Of a DNA stretch of 64,000 nucleotides, positions 32,201 to 42,425 are shown in pieces (the stretch's first letter is position 1; each line of letters starts with the position of its first letter). Position numbers and translations under genes: made by a program. Source of the DNA: Pleurodeles waltl (lineage: Eukaryota; Chordata; Amphibia; Caudata; Salamandridae); contig NC_090440.1 in NCBI RefSeq assembly GCF_031143425.1, forward strand, positions 1,267,451,123 to 1,267,515,122, written 5' to 3'. Below the pieces are notes generated by a model. That model had not been told where the DNA came from, searched no databases, and saw only the letters and a program-made list of their open reading frames with translations.

Positions 32201-33085
32201 GTTTTCTTCCAAAAATTTGGATGTGTCCACATTGCGCTTTGGGGCGTTTCCTGACGCGGGCGCTAGGCCTACCCACACAAGTGAGGTATCATTTTTATCG
32301 GGAGACTTGGGGGAACGCTGGGTGGAAGGAAAATTTGTGGCTCCTCTCAGATTCTAGAACTTTCTGCCACAGAAATGTGAGGAACATGTGTTTTTTTAGC
32401 CAAATTTTGAGGTTTGCAAAGGATTCTTGGTAACACAACCTGGTCCGAGCCCCGTAAGTCACCCCTCCTTGGATTCCCCTAGGTCTCTAGTTTTCAGAAA
32501 TGCACAGGTTTGGTAGGTTTCCCTATGTGCCGGCTGAGCTAGAGGCCAAAATCTACAGGTAGGCACTTCGCAAAAAACACCTCTGTTTTCTTCCAAAAAT
32601 TTGGATGTGTCCACGTTGCGCTTTGGGGCGTTTCCTGTCGCGGGCGCTAGGCCTACCCACACAAGTGAGGTATCATTTTTATCGGGAGACTTGGGGGAAC
32701 GCTGGGTGGTAGGAAATTTGTGGCTCCTCTCAGATTCTAAAACTTTCTGCCACAGAAATGTGAGGAACATGTGTTTTTTTAGCCAAATTTTGAGGTTTGC
32801 AAAGGATTCTGGGTAACAGAACCTGGTCCGAGCCCCGCAAGTCACCCCTCCTTGGATTCCCCTAGGTCTCTAGTTTTCAGAAATGCACAGGTTTGGTAGG
32901 TTTCCCTAGGTGCCGGCTGAGCTAGAGGCCAAAATCTACAGGTAGGCACTTCGCAAAAAACACCTCTGTTTTCTTTCAAAAAAATGGGATGTGTCCACGT
33001 TGCGTTTTGGGGCGTTTCCTGTCGCGGGCGCTAGGCCTACCCACACAAGTGAGGTATCATTTTTATTGGTAGACTTGGGGGAATA
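26213..33085. repeat. Tandem array of a 383-bp unit, about 18 copies
   Basis: The marker 'TTGGATTCCCCTAGGTCTCT' recurs at about 26430, 26796, 27179, 27562, 27943, 28327, 28687, 29047, 29429, 29812, 30172, 30555, 30937, 31320, 31703, 32086, 32469 and 32852. Most steps are 383 bases; three are 360 because of a shared 23-bp deletion, next to GGCCTACTATCGGG. Each unit has a 128-codon minus-strand frame (nine are full length) that begins with GTG, not ATG, and overlaps the next by 4 bases; it shows no known domain. In a eukaryote this is most likely a by-product of copying one sequence. First and last units are the most diverged. Confidence 0.96.
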
Positions 33086-34155
33086 TAGATTAGCAAAACA
33101 AGTGCTATTGCCCCTTGTCTTTCTCTACATTTTTTCCTTCCAAATATAGGAGAGTGTGTAAAAAAGACATCTATTTGAGAAATGCCCTGTAATTCACATG
33201 CTAGTATGGTCACCCCGGGATTCAGAGATGTGCAAATAACCACTACTCCTCAACACCTTATCTTGTGCCCTTTTTGGAAATACAAAGGTTTTCTTGATAG
33301 CAATTTTTTACTCTTTATATTTCAGCAAATTAATTGCTGTATACCCGGTATAGAATGAAAACGCACTGCAGGGTGCAGCTCATTTATTAGCTGTGGGTTC
33401 CTCGGGTTCTTGATGAACCTACAAGCCCTATATATCCCCGCAACCAGAGGAGTCCAGCAGACATAACGGTATATTGCTTTCGATAATCTGACATTGCAGG
33501 GAAAAGTTACAGAGTAAAACGTAGAGAAAAATTGATGGTTTTTTCACCTCAATTTCAATATTTTTCTTTTTCAGCTGTTATTTTCTGTAGGAAACGCTTG
33601 TAGGATGTACACAAATGACCCCTTGCTGAATTCAGAATTTTGTCCAATTTTTTCAGAAATGTTTAGGTTTCTGGGATCCAGCATTGGTTTCATGCCCATT
33701 TCTGTCACTGACTGGAAGGAGGCTGAAAGCACAAAAAATTGCAAAAATGGGGTATGCCCCAGTAAAATGCCAAAATAGTGTTGAAAAATTGGGTTTTCTG
33801 ATTCACGTCTGCCTGTTCCTGAAAGCTGGGAAGCTGCTGAGTTTAGCACTGCAAACCCTTTGTTGATGCCATTTTCAGGGGAAAAACCACAAGCCTTCTT
33901 CTGCAGCCACTTTTTCCAATTTTTTTGAAAAAAACGAAATGTTCCCTGTATTTTGGCCAATTTCTTGGCCTCCTTCAGGGGAACCCACAAAGTCTGGGTA
34001 CCTCTAGAATCCCTAGGATGTTGGAAAAAAAGGACGCAAATTTGGCTTGGTTAGCTTATGTGGACAAAATGTTATGAGGGCCGAAGCGCGAACTGCCCCA
34101 AATAGGCAAAAAAAGGCCTGGCACAGGAGGGGGAAAAGGCCTGGCAGTGAAGGGG
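33086..34155. other. Unique right-terminal region of the piggyBac element
   Basis: About 1.07 kb joins the array to the right TTAA. It ends with the direct near-repeat AAAAGGCCTGGCACAGGAGG / AAAAGGCCTGGCAGTGAAGG at about 34108-34153, the second forming the right terminus. A minus-strand ORF at 33571-33990 shows no recognised domain. Confidence 0.6.
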
Positions 34156-34159
34156 TTAA

Positions 34160-35215
34160 GGATGTCTTAGCTTGACGTTATTGTGGGGTGATTTCATTTG
34201 TCTCGTAGCATATTTTTGTAGTAGGTTTTATACATTGTGTATGTTGTAAATAAATTAAATTAAATATTGTATTGTTGATATAATTCAAAACTTGAGATGT
34301 TATATATTTATGAGATTTACATTAAGATATCAATCTAGTCCAAGACCTAACACCGAGGTGATCCATATTTATGATTTAATATACATATGTTGGTGAAGAC
34401 ATACATAATTATTTATTATCAACACAAATTGTAATGGTGTTTTTGAGGAATATCTATCCAGTTGCATTCATAGTAGCTCATAATTTTGATTTACTTAACA
34501 GAGAGCCAACACCTAAAAATAATTCCTGGTCCTCAAAAATTAGTGGGCATGCCTATACCCTGCAACTACTGGCTCAAATTAATTGCAACTCATGTTGGTG
34601 TTAGAGATGGTCCTGTTGTTAACTGATATCCTCATTTTCCTAACATAGTTAACAGATACTACACAGGCCAAAGTAGAAATGCAGACTTCTCTCATATGCA
34701 TAGAGCAATTACTGCAGCACAAACACAAGCATTCCTTACACCACAGATACAGCACAGGCAACCCCAGTGTACGCTTATCTTTAGCACACATACCCCACAC
34801 AGAAAGGCTACAGTATCATCCAAATACCCCTCTAATGTGAACATTTGGGAGCACACTGACTCAAAACCCAGCATGCAACTGGCCCCATTGCATTATGGTA
34901 TATGCAGTACAAATTTGTGCTTACTTCATCTGTAGTCTGTAGTTTTTCACCTTAGTGGGTGCAGATAGTTCTGTATATCTCTAGACATGTGTTTCTGGAT
35001 TAAGCCTTTCATCAGTAGAGAGCAGCTTTTTTCTGGGGTTGCTGGAAATGCTGCCAAATTCCCCTCAGGTCTCAGTACCACTCACTGGCACACAGATTCA
35101 TCAACCAAAGCTCATCAGCGTACTGACTCAAGGGAGCATTTGCAAACAGGAAACAGTTGGGAGCACACTGCCTCCAGCATGGGACAGTGCTTTGACCAGT
35201 TTCCTCTCCACCCTT
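34160..35215. other. Non-coding stretch, no gene recognised
   Basis: AT-rich. The first few hundred bases after the piggyBac right end may be the severed remainder of the Penelope-like element, but no motif proves this. A TAAATAAATTAAATTAAAT run occurs near 34246. The ORFs around 34579-35266 carry no recognised domain. Confidence 0.4.
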
Positions 35216-37212
35216 GAGTTAAAATCCAAAACCCCTACACAGCCTCACAAGGGCAAACGTCTTTGATTGCAGGTAGGGACCCCAGGAGGATCTGTCATCA
35301 AACAGGATACCCAGGTAGTTAAAATAATAAACCTGGATAATCCTGACTTTAAGACAATGATGGCTCTTTAATTTAGAAGGATTAACCCCCTTCACCATTG
35401 TAAAGGATGTCAAGGTATTCACAGACAGGTTTAAACCCTCCATAAAATTAACATAGGAATCTAAAAGCCGTTGAAGGCCTAGTGCTGTCCTTGACATTAG
35501 AACAGCATCGTCCGCATAGAGGAGAACTGGCAAGGCTCGAGAATCCATCCAGGGGGATCACCTTGTGCTGTCCCCAGAGCAGCCGCCAACACACTGATGT
35601 AGAAGGCGAATAAAAAAGAAGCCAAGATGCACCATTGCCTAGGAAAACTCTTTGTGCAAGTACCATCATTTCTGTTTCTAACAGAAGCAGCCATATCCAT
35701 GTGAAGGTATGCCAAGAAGAAAACTAAAGCTTGCTACACCCCCAATGACAATAACAAAGCCCACAGCTTTGATCTTTTCACCTGATCAAAAGCTGATGAG
35801 ACTTCCATGAAACCTAGAAAAAGGGCCTCATTTTTGGCCACCGTGTACTTTTGAATCAGGAGATGCAAGTTCAGGCATTGATCAATAGTGCCCAGACAGG
35901 TGCCTAAACAGTATTGGGGATTTGTAATGATGCCCTTCTTATCGGCCCAATTTGTCATCCTTTTCAAGACAACCTGACCCAGAACCTTGACAGTGGTGCC
36001 AATAAGCGAAATAGGACTATAACATTTTGGGTCCCCCCAATCACCTTTCTTAAAAATTGGAACTGTAATAGATTGTGACCAAGAGTATAAGGGGGCAAAA
36101 GAGGCAGCAGTGTTTAAGATGTTGCTCAACAAGGGAGCCCAAATGGCTATGTCACCCTTAAGCTGGCATGCCATCAGGGCCAGGGGCCTTGTGACACAGG
36201 CATCTAATGGCACCACTGACTTATGGGATGATAAAGAAAAGACTGGGAGGTTTAGCACTTGAGGGCTAGTATTGATGGTGGATGAACCCTTACTATCACC
36301 TAAAGAATAGATTAGAGAAAAGTCATCAAGCCATTGGGCTTCTGGTATGACCGCAGTCAAGCTTGACATGGGCTCGTTTACCAGGAAAGGGTGGTTGAAG
36401 ACTCTCCAGAATGTTGCACAGTCATTATTTTCACTGGCATGAACTAACTTATACCAGATATCATCCTTAAGGGACACCTTGCACTCCTTCAGCACCCTTT
36501 TGTATTGAAATCTCAAACTCCCTATTACCTCCCCTTTCCTCAGGTGAGATTTAAGACTTGACCTTAGAGCACATAAGTCTTTAGAGCATTCCTGATTAAA
36601 CCATCGAGGATTTTGGTGGTAGGAACGGCTATGCCTGGCACAGTAAGGGTAGTCCGAACCCCAGCACAAAGAGCCGCAAAAGCTGAGGGATGTTTTAAAG
36701 GCAAAGATTAGGGTTGAGAGAGCACTCTATCCTCACTATGAAATTGATCAAAAACGGACCCACAAAAGCATCAGAGATGATTTTGGCCCACCAAATACAC
36801 TTTCTCTGAACCAAAATGGTCAAAGGGTCAGTGACAAGGGTTGAAGAGAAGGTGTACAGACTCTGGTGTGATAAGACTAACAGAAGCTCATTATGGTCAC
36901 TCCAACGAACCCATTTGACACAATAATCCACCAAAGCAGAGAGAAGAGGCATACAGATAAAAATATGATCCACAATGGATTCAGCCCCTCTCCCCACTTA
37001 TGTGGGAACAACCCGGGTACTAGAGGTAACCAAATTCTGTGAATGAATTAAACTATTTAACTGCTGTCCTTGAGGGGAGAGATCAGAATAGATAACAGAA
37101 GAAGCATCAAACAACAAGTCCTGAAGTACAAACCAGGGTCTAGAGCAAGGGTAGATGTTGAAATCGCCCAAGACTACTATTGAGGCTTTTGTACCTAAAT
37201 TTATTTCCCAAG
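35216..37212 (-). pseudogene. APE-type LINE: endonuclease end and reverse transcriptase
   Basis: On the minus strand, 36998-37212 holds the endonuclease block 'IVVLGDFNIYP' and 35734-36669 holds the pre-RT and RT blocks ('HQNPRWFNQECSKDL', 'SITVPIFKKGDWGDP', 'YSPISLIGTTVKVLGQVV', 'GFMEVSSAFDQV'). RT continues at 35219-35548 with 'VLLYADDAVLMS' and 'FNYLGILFDDR'. Frames change between these pieces. The part after the RT thumb is missing at 35216, so the 3' end is lost, which is unlike simple 5' truncation. Its pre-RT resembles the LINE at 3866-4090, and its YADD block the one at 9522-10366. Confidence 0.88.
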
Positions 37213-39723
37213 TGTGAGAAAGTGCCTCTTTTGACATGGTTAGCCCATCCACTTTTTGCCTGGTATTTGATGTGGTTTTGAAGTTGTTAGTGTCCATGGC
37301 TCCTGCTAATCATGTTCCCTGGGCCAGATCTTTTTCCCCAAGCTGTTGTGATGCATTGGCACAATTGGCAACACCTTTAGCTGCCACTATAATTCCCCAG
37401 TAAGTGGTACTTAGGTACCCAGGGCATGGGGTACTAAGGGTAATCCCCTGAGGGCAGCAGCACAGATTGTGCCACTTTCAGGGACCATGCATCCAAGTGC
37501 ATCCAGCACTGCCATTGCAGTCTGGGTGTCCTGGTGCAATCCTAAAATGGAAAACCGACATGGCACACAGCGTGTCTGACCTCTCCAATACCCACCTCAT
37601 GCAGTACAGTGGGGCACCCCTCTGGCAGGCCTTCCAGCCCTAAGTCAGGGTACACTATAAAGCATGTGTGGGGATAGATGCATGAGCAAAATGCCCCCAC
37701 TGTGTCCTTACCAAACCTGGACATAGTAAGTGAACCGGGCAGCTATTTTAAATGCATGAGCTGGACACTGGTTAGTATGTGTTTCACAGCTACGTGATGG
37801 CTGCTCTGAAATCTGGCTTGATTGGTATAAAAAACTCAGAACATTAAACCTGAAATGGTACCAGTATTGGATTTATTGCAAAATCTACCCAGGAGCCACC
37901 TTAGAGGTGCCCCCACAAAAGTTAACTAACACTGGCATGGTTGCTGGCCAGTCACAACCAGCCTGCCTCCATCAGACACAATTCTAGAACCCTGGGGTGA
38001 GAACCTTGCTCTCTGTGTTCAATAAACAAAGCCCTTCCTGGGTAGAGGTGTTGCACCTACCACCCCAGGAATGTGCACTGCCCTGCCAGGAAGCTTCAAA
38101 GGGCTTACCACCTTTGAAACTCAACCCCCAAACCTGCTGCTAGCAGTAGATGGCTGCCCCCATTGCAAACCCCCACTTTTTGGTGGGAGCAATGGTGGGA
38201 AAATGCACAACCGACAGGAGGAGTGGCCACCCCCAGCTTTCACTACCCGTAAGGTGCTGCACAGAAGCTGACCTCTCCATTTTATTTTCCTCTATCTTAC
38301 ATGGTAGGGAAAGGGATAGGGATGTGACCTCTGCCCACAGGAAGTGGTCACATAGTTGGTGTAGCAACCCGAAGGTAGATGACCCATTGGTCACTACTAG
38401 TGACTCGCCTAAACGCCCACTAAATGCAGCATTTAGTGGGCCCCCTAAACCTGCAGATCAGATTCCAAGGACACAAGAAGGCCTGTAACAAATAAGACTT
38501 AAGGCTTGGGAATTGCATTCCTGCTGCACAAAGGGAAAGGCGCCAAACCGTGTCTGATGCACCCAGGACTCGACAATCGCTGCTGAGGGTTTGCCTGGAC
38601 ATCGTATGGACTCTACAAAAACCCCAGAGTACCTCCCCCCTTCTGAAAATCACCAAAGACCTCCCTCCATAGTAAAGGCATCCCTCCCTACAACAAAGAG
38701 GCAAAAGACCAGTGAAGTCCAGTTCAGTGACTGGCCGCTGACCAAGGAACCGGACACAGCAACCAGACCAAATTCCACCTGACAGACCAGGAGACAAGTC
38801 CTGCAAGTGTGTAAACTTTGGTGGCACTGCGACCTCTGGTGGCTGCACTGTGCAATAGCCGTGGATACTGGACACCCAACATCGGACACTAAGAAGAAAA
38901 GTCCATTCCGAACTCTCAATGGACCAGGAGCAACCTCCAGTCAAGGGACTTCAAGACACATAAGAACCACCCACTAGAGCGGCTCTGCTGATCTGTAATT
39001 CACCCTCAAAGTGACCTGCTTCCCGCTTCCAAGGGCACCTTTATGCACAGTTCCTGGCTCACGTATTTGCTCTGCTCCTGGCCTACCTGGGCCTTGCATT
39101 TGATAACCAGCTGTGCTCTGAGGGCCCTTGCAACCTCTACACTCCAAGGGGTCCCACCCGGCTCACCTTGAAGTCCGCCTGTGCATTGCTTTTCCAAGTG
39201 GACCTGCACCAGCTCTAAGGACTTTTCAGCAGCTGCTCCCACTGACCCCAGGAGCCACTCAATCTTCCCCTGCTGGTCCACAGAACATCTCGACAACCTC
39301 AACCTATGAACTAAAGGAGACAATGGTAAACACACTGCCTGATTGTATATGCATTTTTAAAGTTTCCTCCTATTGATTTCGATGGTGTGTATTTACAAAC
39401 AAAAGGACTATTTTTGCTCATTTTTGAAAAATCGTAACTTAAAAAGTACTTTTCCAATTGTGTTTATCTTAGTTTTAAAATGTTTTATAAAAATGTGAAG
39501 TATTTTTGTAAATTGGTATTCAGTTATTCTTTTGAGTATGTCTCAACTTTTATTGATGCTTAGCACTTCTACAAGATTGGCCTAACTGCTTGAGCTAATT
39601 GACACCAAAATTAGAGCATTAGGTGGTCTAGTTTTTACCTCCATAAACAATGGTGGGGTTCCTTGGACTCTCTGTACAGTGCACTTAATTTGTATACACT
39701 ATATAGAGAGCCAGTCTTCTACA
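37213..39723 (+). repeat. Solo LTR (2,511 bp) inserted in the LINE
   Basis: It begins TGTGAGAAAGTGCC and ends CCAGTCTTCTACA. Flanking pentamers are CCAAG (37208-37212) and CCAAC (39724-39728), a 5-bp duplication with one mismatch. The LINE endonuclease is interrupted exactly here. AATAAA-like signals occur near 38021. No internal gypsy coding sequence is present; ORFs within it have no domain. Orientation is judged from termini similar to the 1991-2956 LTR. Confidence 0.85.
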
Positions 39724-39728
39724 CCAAC

Positions 39729-40140
39729 AAATTGGAAGGGGGGTTCTTCCTTAAATTTCTCTATAACGACATCTATCTTAGCAATAAGATCTGAATGAGA
39801 AAGGTTACCAAAAGGGTTGTAAGCATTCACAATTAACATCAGGAAGTTATTGGGAATGATAAGGGAAACTACCCCTACATAAGAGCAGTGAGTCTCCATT
39901 TCTGTCACTACAAAATTAAGTGCCAGGGAATCCAGGGTACACAGCCCTGCCTTAGCACGCCCAGATGAAGAGGGTAACGCAGCCCCGATGAAATGAACAA
40001 AATTAGCTAAAAAGGGGTGGCTGTAAGGGCCCAGGTTTCCTGAAGGGCCAACACAAGGAAAGAGTTAGTCATATCCAACCAGTTGGAGTCCCTGATCATT
40101 ACCTCCAACCCAGCCATATTCCAAAAGTGGAACCTCAGGT
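39729..40140 (-). pseudogene. APE-type LINE: N-terminal part of the endonuclease
   Basis: On the minus strand, about 40020-40110 encodes the start of an AP endonuclease domain ('SFLVLALQETW'-like), and 39729-39908 continues it ('LIIPNNFLMLIVNAYNPFG', the conserved N-x-Y-x-P block). It is the 5' continuation of the LINE on the other side of the solo LTR. A frameshift lies near the junction. Confidence 0.78.
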
Positions 40141-41097
40141 GGTCCATAGAATGACTTTATAGTGAGACAGAGTAAAGCATTTGAGAGAGTATTTTTTTTC
40201 CTTTTTTATCTTTTGTACTGTAGGACTAAAGTAATAAACATATAGATAGATGATTACATAGTAAGGGTATATATGTGTAAGGAATATAATATATTGAGAT
40301 TTAAAGTTGTATCGTATAAACACAGACTTTCAAGTGTTGCAGTATTTGATGTTAATTTATTCGTGTACTTTTATAACATTATTTTATCTTTCCTCAATAT
40401 TTCAATAGTGAAAAATGCTTGTTGATAAATAGTTTAGATAATATTTACCTATTGTGATAGATAAAATGAAAACAGAGACTCATAAGCATCTAATCAAACA
40501 ATTTATATAGAAACTATGCAAAGAACTCTGAACATGTAAAGTGTAGAATAATATACACATACATTAATATATACCTACATATATATATATGTATATATAT
40601 ATACATACAAATATGTATTTATACACATACATAAGAATAAAGATTAAAAAATAATTCCAGAAATGATCCCCAATTCCACAGCTGAAGTAACCAAGACTCA
40701 TGTCTTGCAATAATCAGGTGGCAATTAACTTATTTAGGAGATTTCACTGATTTATGGTTTGTTGTCAAGTAGCAATCCTATGTTTCCAGTGCAGTTTGTG
40801 ACATCTTACCTAAGCACCATGATTGGCCATGGCGTAACAGGCTTTCTAAGAAAAGATGAGCAACCAATTATCATTAGAAAAAAACTCAGCAGGCTTACTG
40901 TCCATCGCTAAATGCTTTACTGTAATATTAACATTGTGATGAACAATAATATACTGTCAGAGCTCCAGTGTAACTTTAAAATCAACTATGTTCAATAATT
41001 GTGTAATTTGACACTTAGGATCAAAAAGCAATTGGGCCAGCTTGAAAAGTGGTTTTGCTTAACTTTTATTTCCAAAATGACAGAGCTGTGCTTATAA
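40141..41097. other. AT-rich non-coding stretch with a TA/CA microsatellite
   Basis: No gene. An imperfect TA-rich microsatellite covers about 40555-40640. Confidence 0.55.
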
Positions 41098-41811
41098 GTT
41101 TCATATCTCAATCTGGAACACACTGAATAAAAATATCTGCAAACAATTACAGACTCTCCAGCAAAAGCTTGCTTTTTTTACCCGAATGCACACAGTAGGA
41201 GTGTTGTATAAATCAGACTCTCAGAATCTTGAACAGTATTTACCTTGGTGGGAATCCAGTGTTTCTTGTATATCTCATAGGGGCCAACAACCACCAAAAT
41301 CAACCGCCAGGGTTACATTTCATAATGAAAACTCTGCAATCATTAACACGAACTACCTTTTTTAAGCTATGGTGTCTTCAAAAATATACTGTGCATTTAT
41401 TATTACTCCAAGCTGACTTTTCGGATATCACCAATTTTACTTAGTGTTTTCACAGTTTCATATCTCAATCTGGAACACACTGAATAAAAATATCTGCAAA
41501 CAATTACAGACTCTCCAGCAAAAGCTTGCTTTTTTTACCCGAATGCACACAGTAGGAGTGTTGTATAAATCAGACTCTCAGAATCTTGAACAGTATTTAC
41601 CTTGGTGGGAATCCAGTGTTTCTTGTATATCTCATAGGGGCCAACAACCACCAAAATCAACCGCCAGGGTTACATTTCATAATGAAAACTCTGCAATCAT
41701 TAACACGAGCTACCTTTTTTAAGCTATGGTGTCTTCAAAAATATACTGTGCATTTATTATTACTGCAAGCTGACTTTTCGGATATCACCAATTTTACTTA
41801 GTGTTTTCACA
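41098..41811 (+). repeat. Tandem duplication of 357 bp (two copies)
   Basis: Bases 41098-41454 and 41455-41811 are near identical; differences noticed include ACGAACTACC/ACGAGCTACC and TACTCCAAGC/TACTGCAAGC. The small ORFs repeated in both copies (41229-41444, 41586-41801) have no known domain. The join shares AGTTTCAT with the start of the first copy, so slippage or unequal exchange could have produced it. Confidence 0.93.
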
Positions 41812-42029
41812 GTCTTTCATACCATCTCCGTCATACAAGCAATTTTTGTGAGAAGGCAAAATTCTTTTTAAAATGAATCGTGTTGAAACCCCATTCACTG
41901 CATGAATACTAGCCTTCCTGTACCAAGGCTATATAAAGGCTGTGCTTTAGGTTATTGTAATGTTGAGAGCAGCAGGCCTGTACCAGTTTACATAGGACAC
42001 TGCTGCTTCATTGTCTTCACTGAACTCTC
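41812..42029. other. Short non-coding spacer
   Basis: Nothing recognised between the duplication and the foldback cluster. Confidence 0.4.
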
Positions 42030-42425
42030 AACATTCCAATGTTCTAATATAGCCTTAGAACCCGCCGTAGCGGGCTCTACCGGCTATTAAAGGCCCGCTC
42101 CCGCGTTAAATGCCTGAGCCGAAGGCTAGGGCATTTAACAAGGGAAAGGGCCTTTAATAGCCGGTAGAGCCTGCTACGGCGGGTTCTAAGGCTATTAGAA
42201 CATTCTTCCACTCAGGGCAGAATGTTCTATTAAAAAAAACAAATTTGCTTGTTTAGCCCGAGGGGATTAAAATCCCCTCGGGCTCCTTGAGGCTTTGTTC
42301 ACAGCTGTTGCTGTGAACAAAGCGAACATTGGAATGTTGGCGCTGTGGGCTTTTACCGGCCAGTAAAAGCCCCCAGCACTCCATTGTTTTCAATGGAGCT
42401 GCCAACGTTCGAATGTTCTAATACT
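42030..42425. mobile_element. Foldback element: one long and several short hairpins
   Basis: The first hairpin spans about 42038-42212, with arms near 60 bases (containing CCTTAGAACCCGCCGTAGC and CTCTACCGGCTATTAAAGGC). It is followed by smaller ones at about 42203-42233 (AGAACATTC / GAATGTTCT), 42257-42286 (AGCCCGAGGGGATT arms), 42292-42325 (GCTTTGTTCACAGC arms), 42350-42373 and 42379-42398. The string AACATTCCAATGTTCTAATA at 42030 recurs with two changes at about 42404, so the cluster is flanked by direct copies of a palindromic motif. No ORF and no clear target duplication. Confidence 0.75.

Larger units (their letters stand above)
20483..34155 (+). mobile_element. Candidate giant piggyBac element (about 13.7 kb)
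   Basis: TTAA at 20479-20482 and 34156-34159 flank the segment. Its ends read CGGCTTCTATGCC on the left and, on the opposite strand, CCCCTTCACTGCC on the right: imperfect but aligned terminal inverted repeats. TTAA target sites are the piggyBac signature, and a piggyBac transposase lies inside at 22897-24690 with a poly(A) signal at 25534. Between the ends are three tandem arrays (160 bp, 28 bp, 383 bp). Autonomous piggyBac elements are normally a few kb, so this is unusually long; nested or composite origin cannot be excluded. Confidence 0.7.

Noticed and set aside
26213..33085. CRISPR-like array
   Set aside because: Units are 383 bp of continuous repeat without unique spacers, and the setting is eukaryotic.
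33571..33990. 139-codon minus-strand ORF near the right piggyBac end as a second gene
   Set aside because: No recognisable domain; it lies in the terminal region, which is expected to be non-coding.
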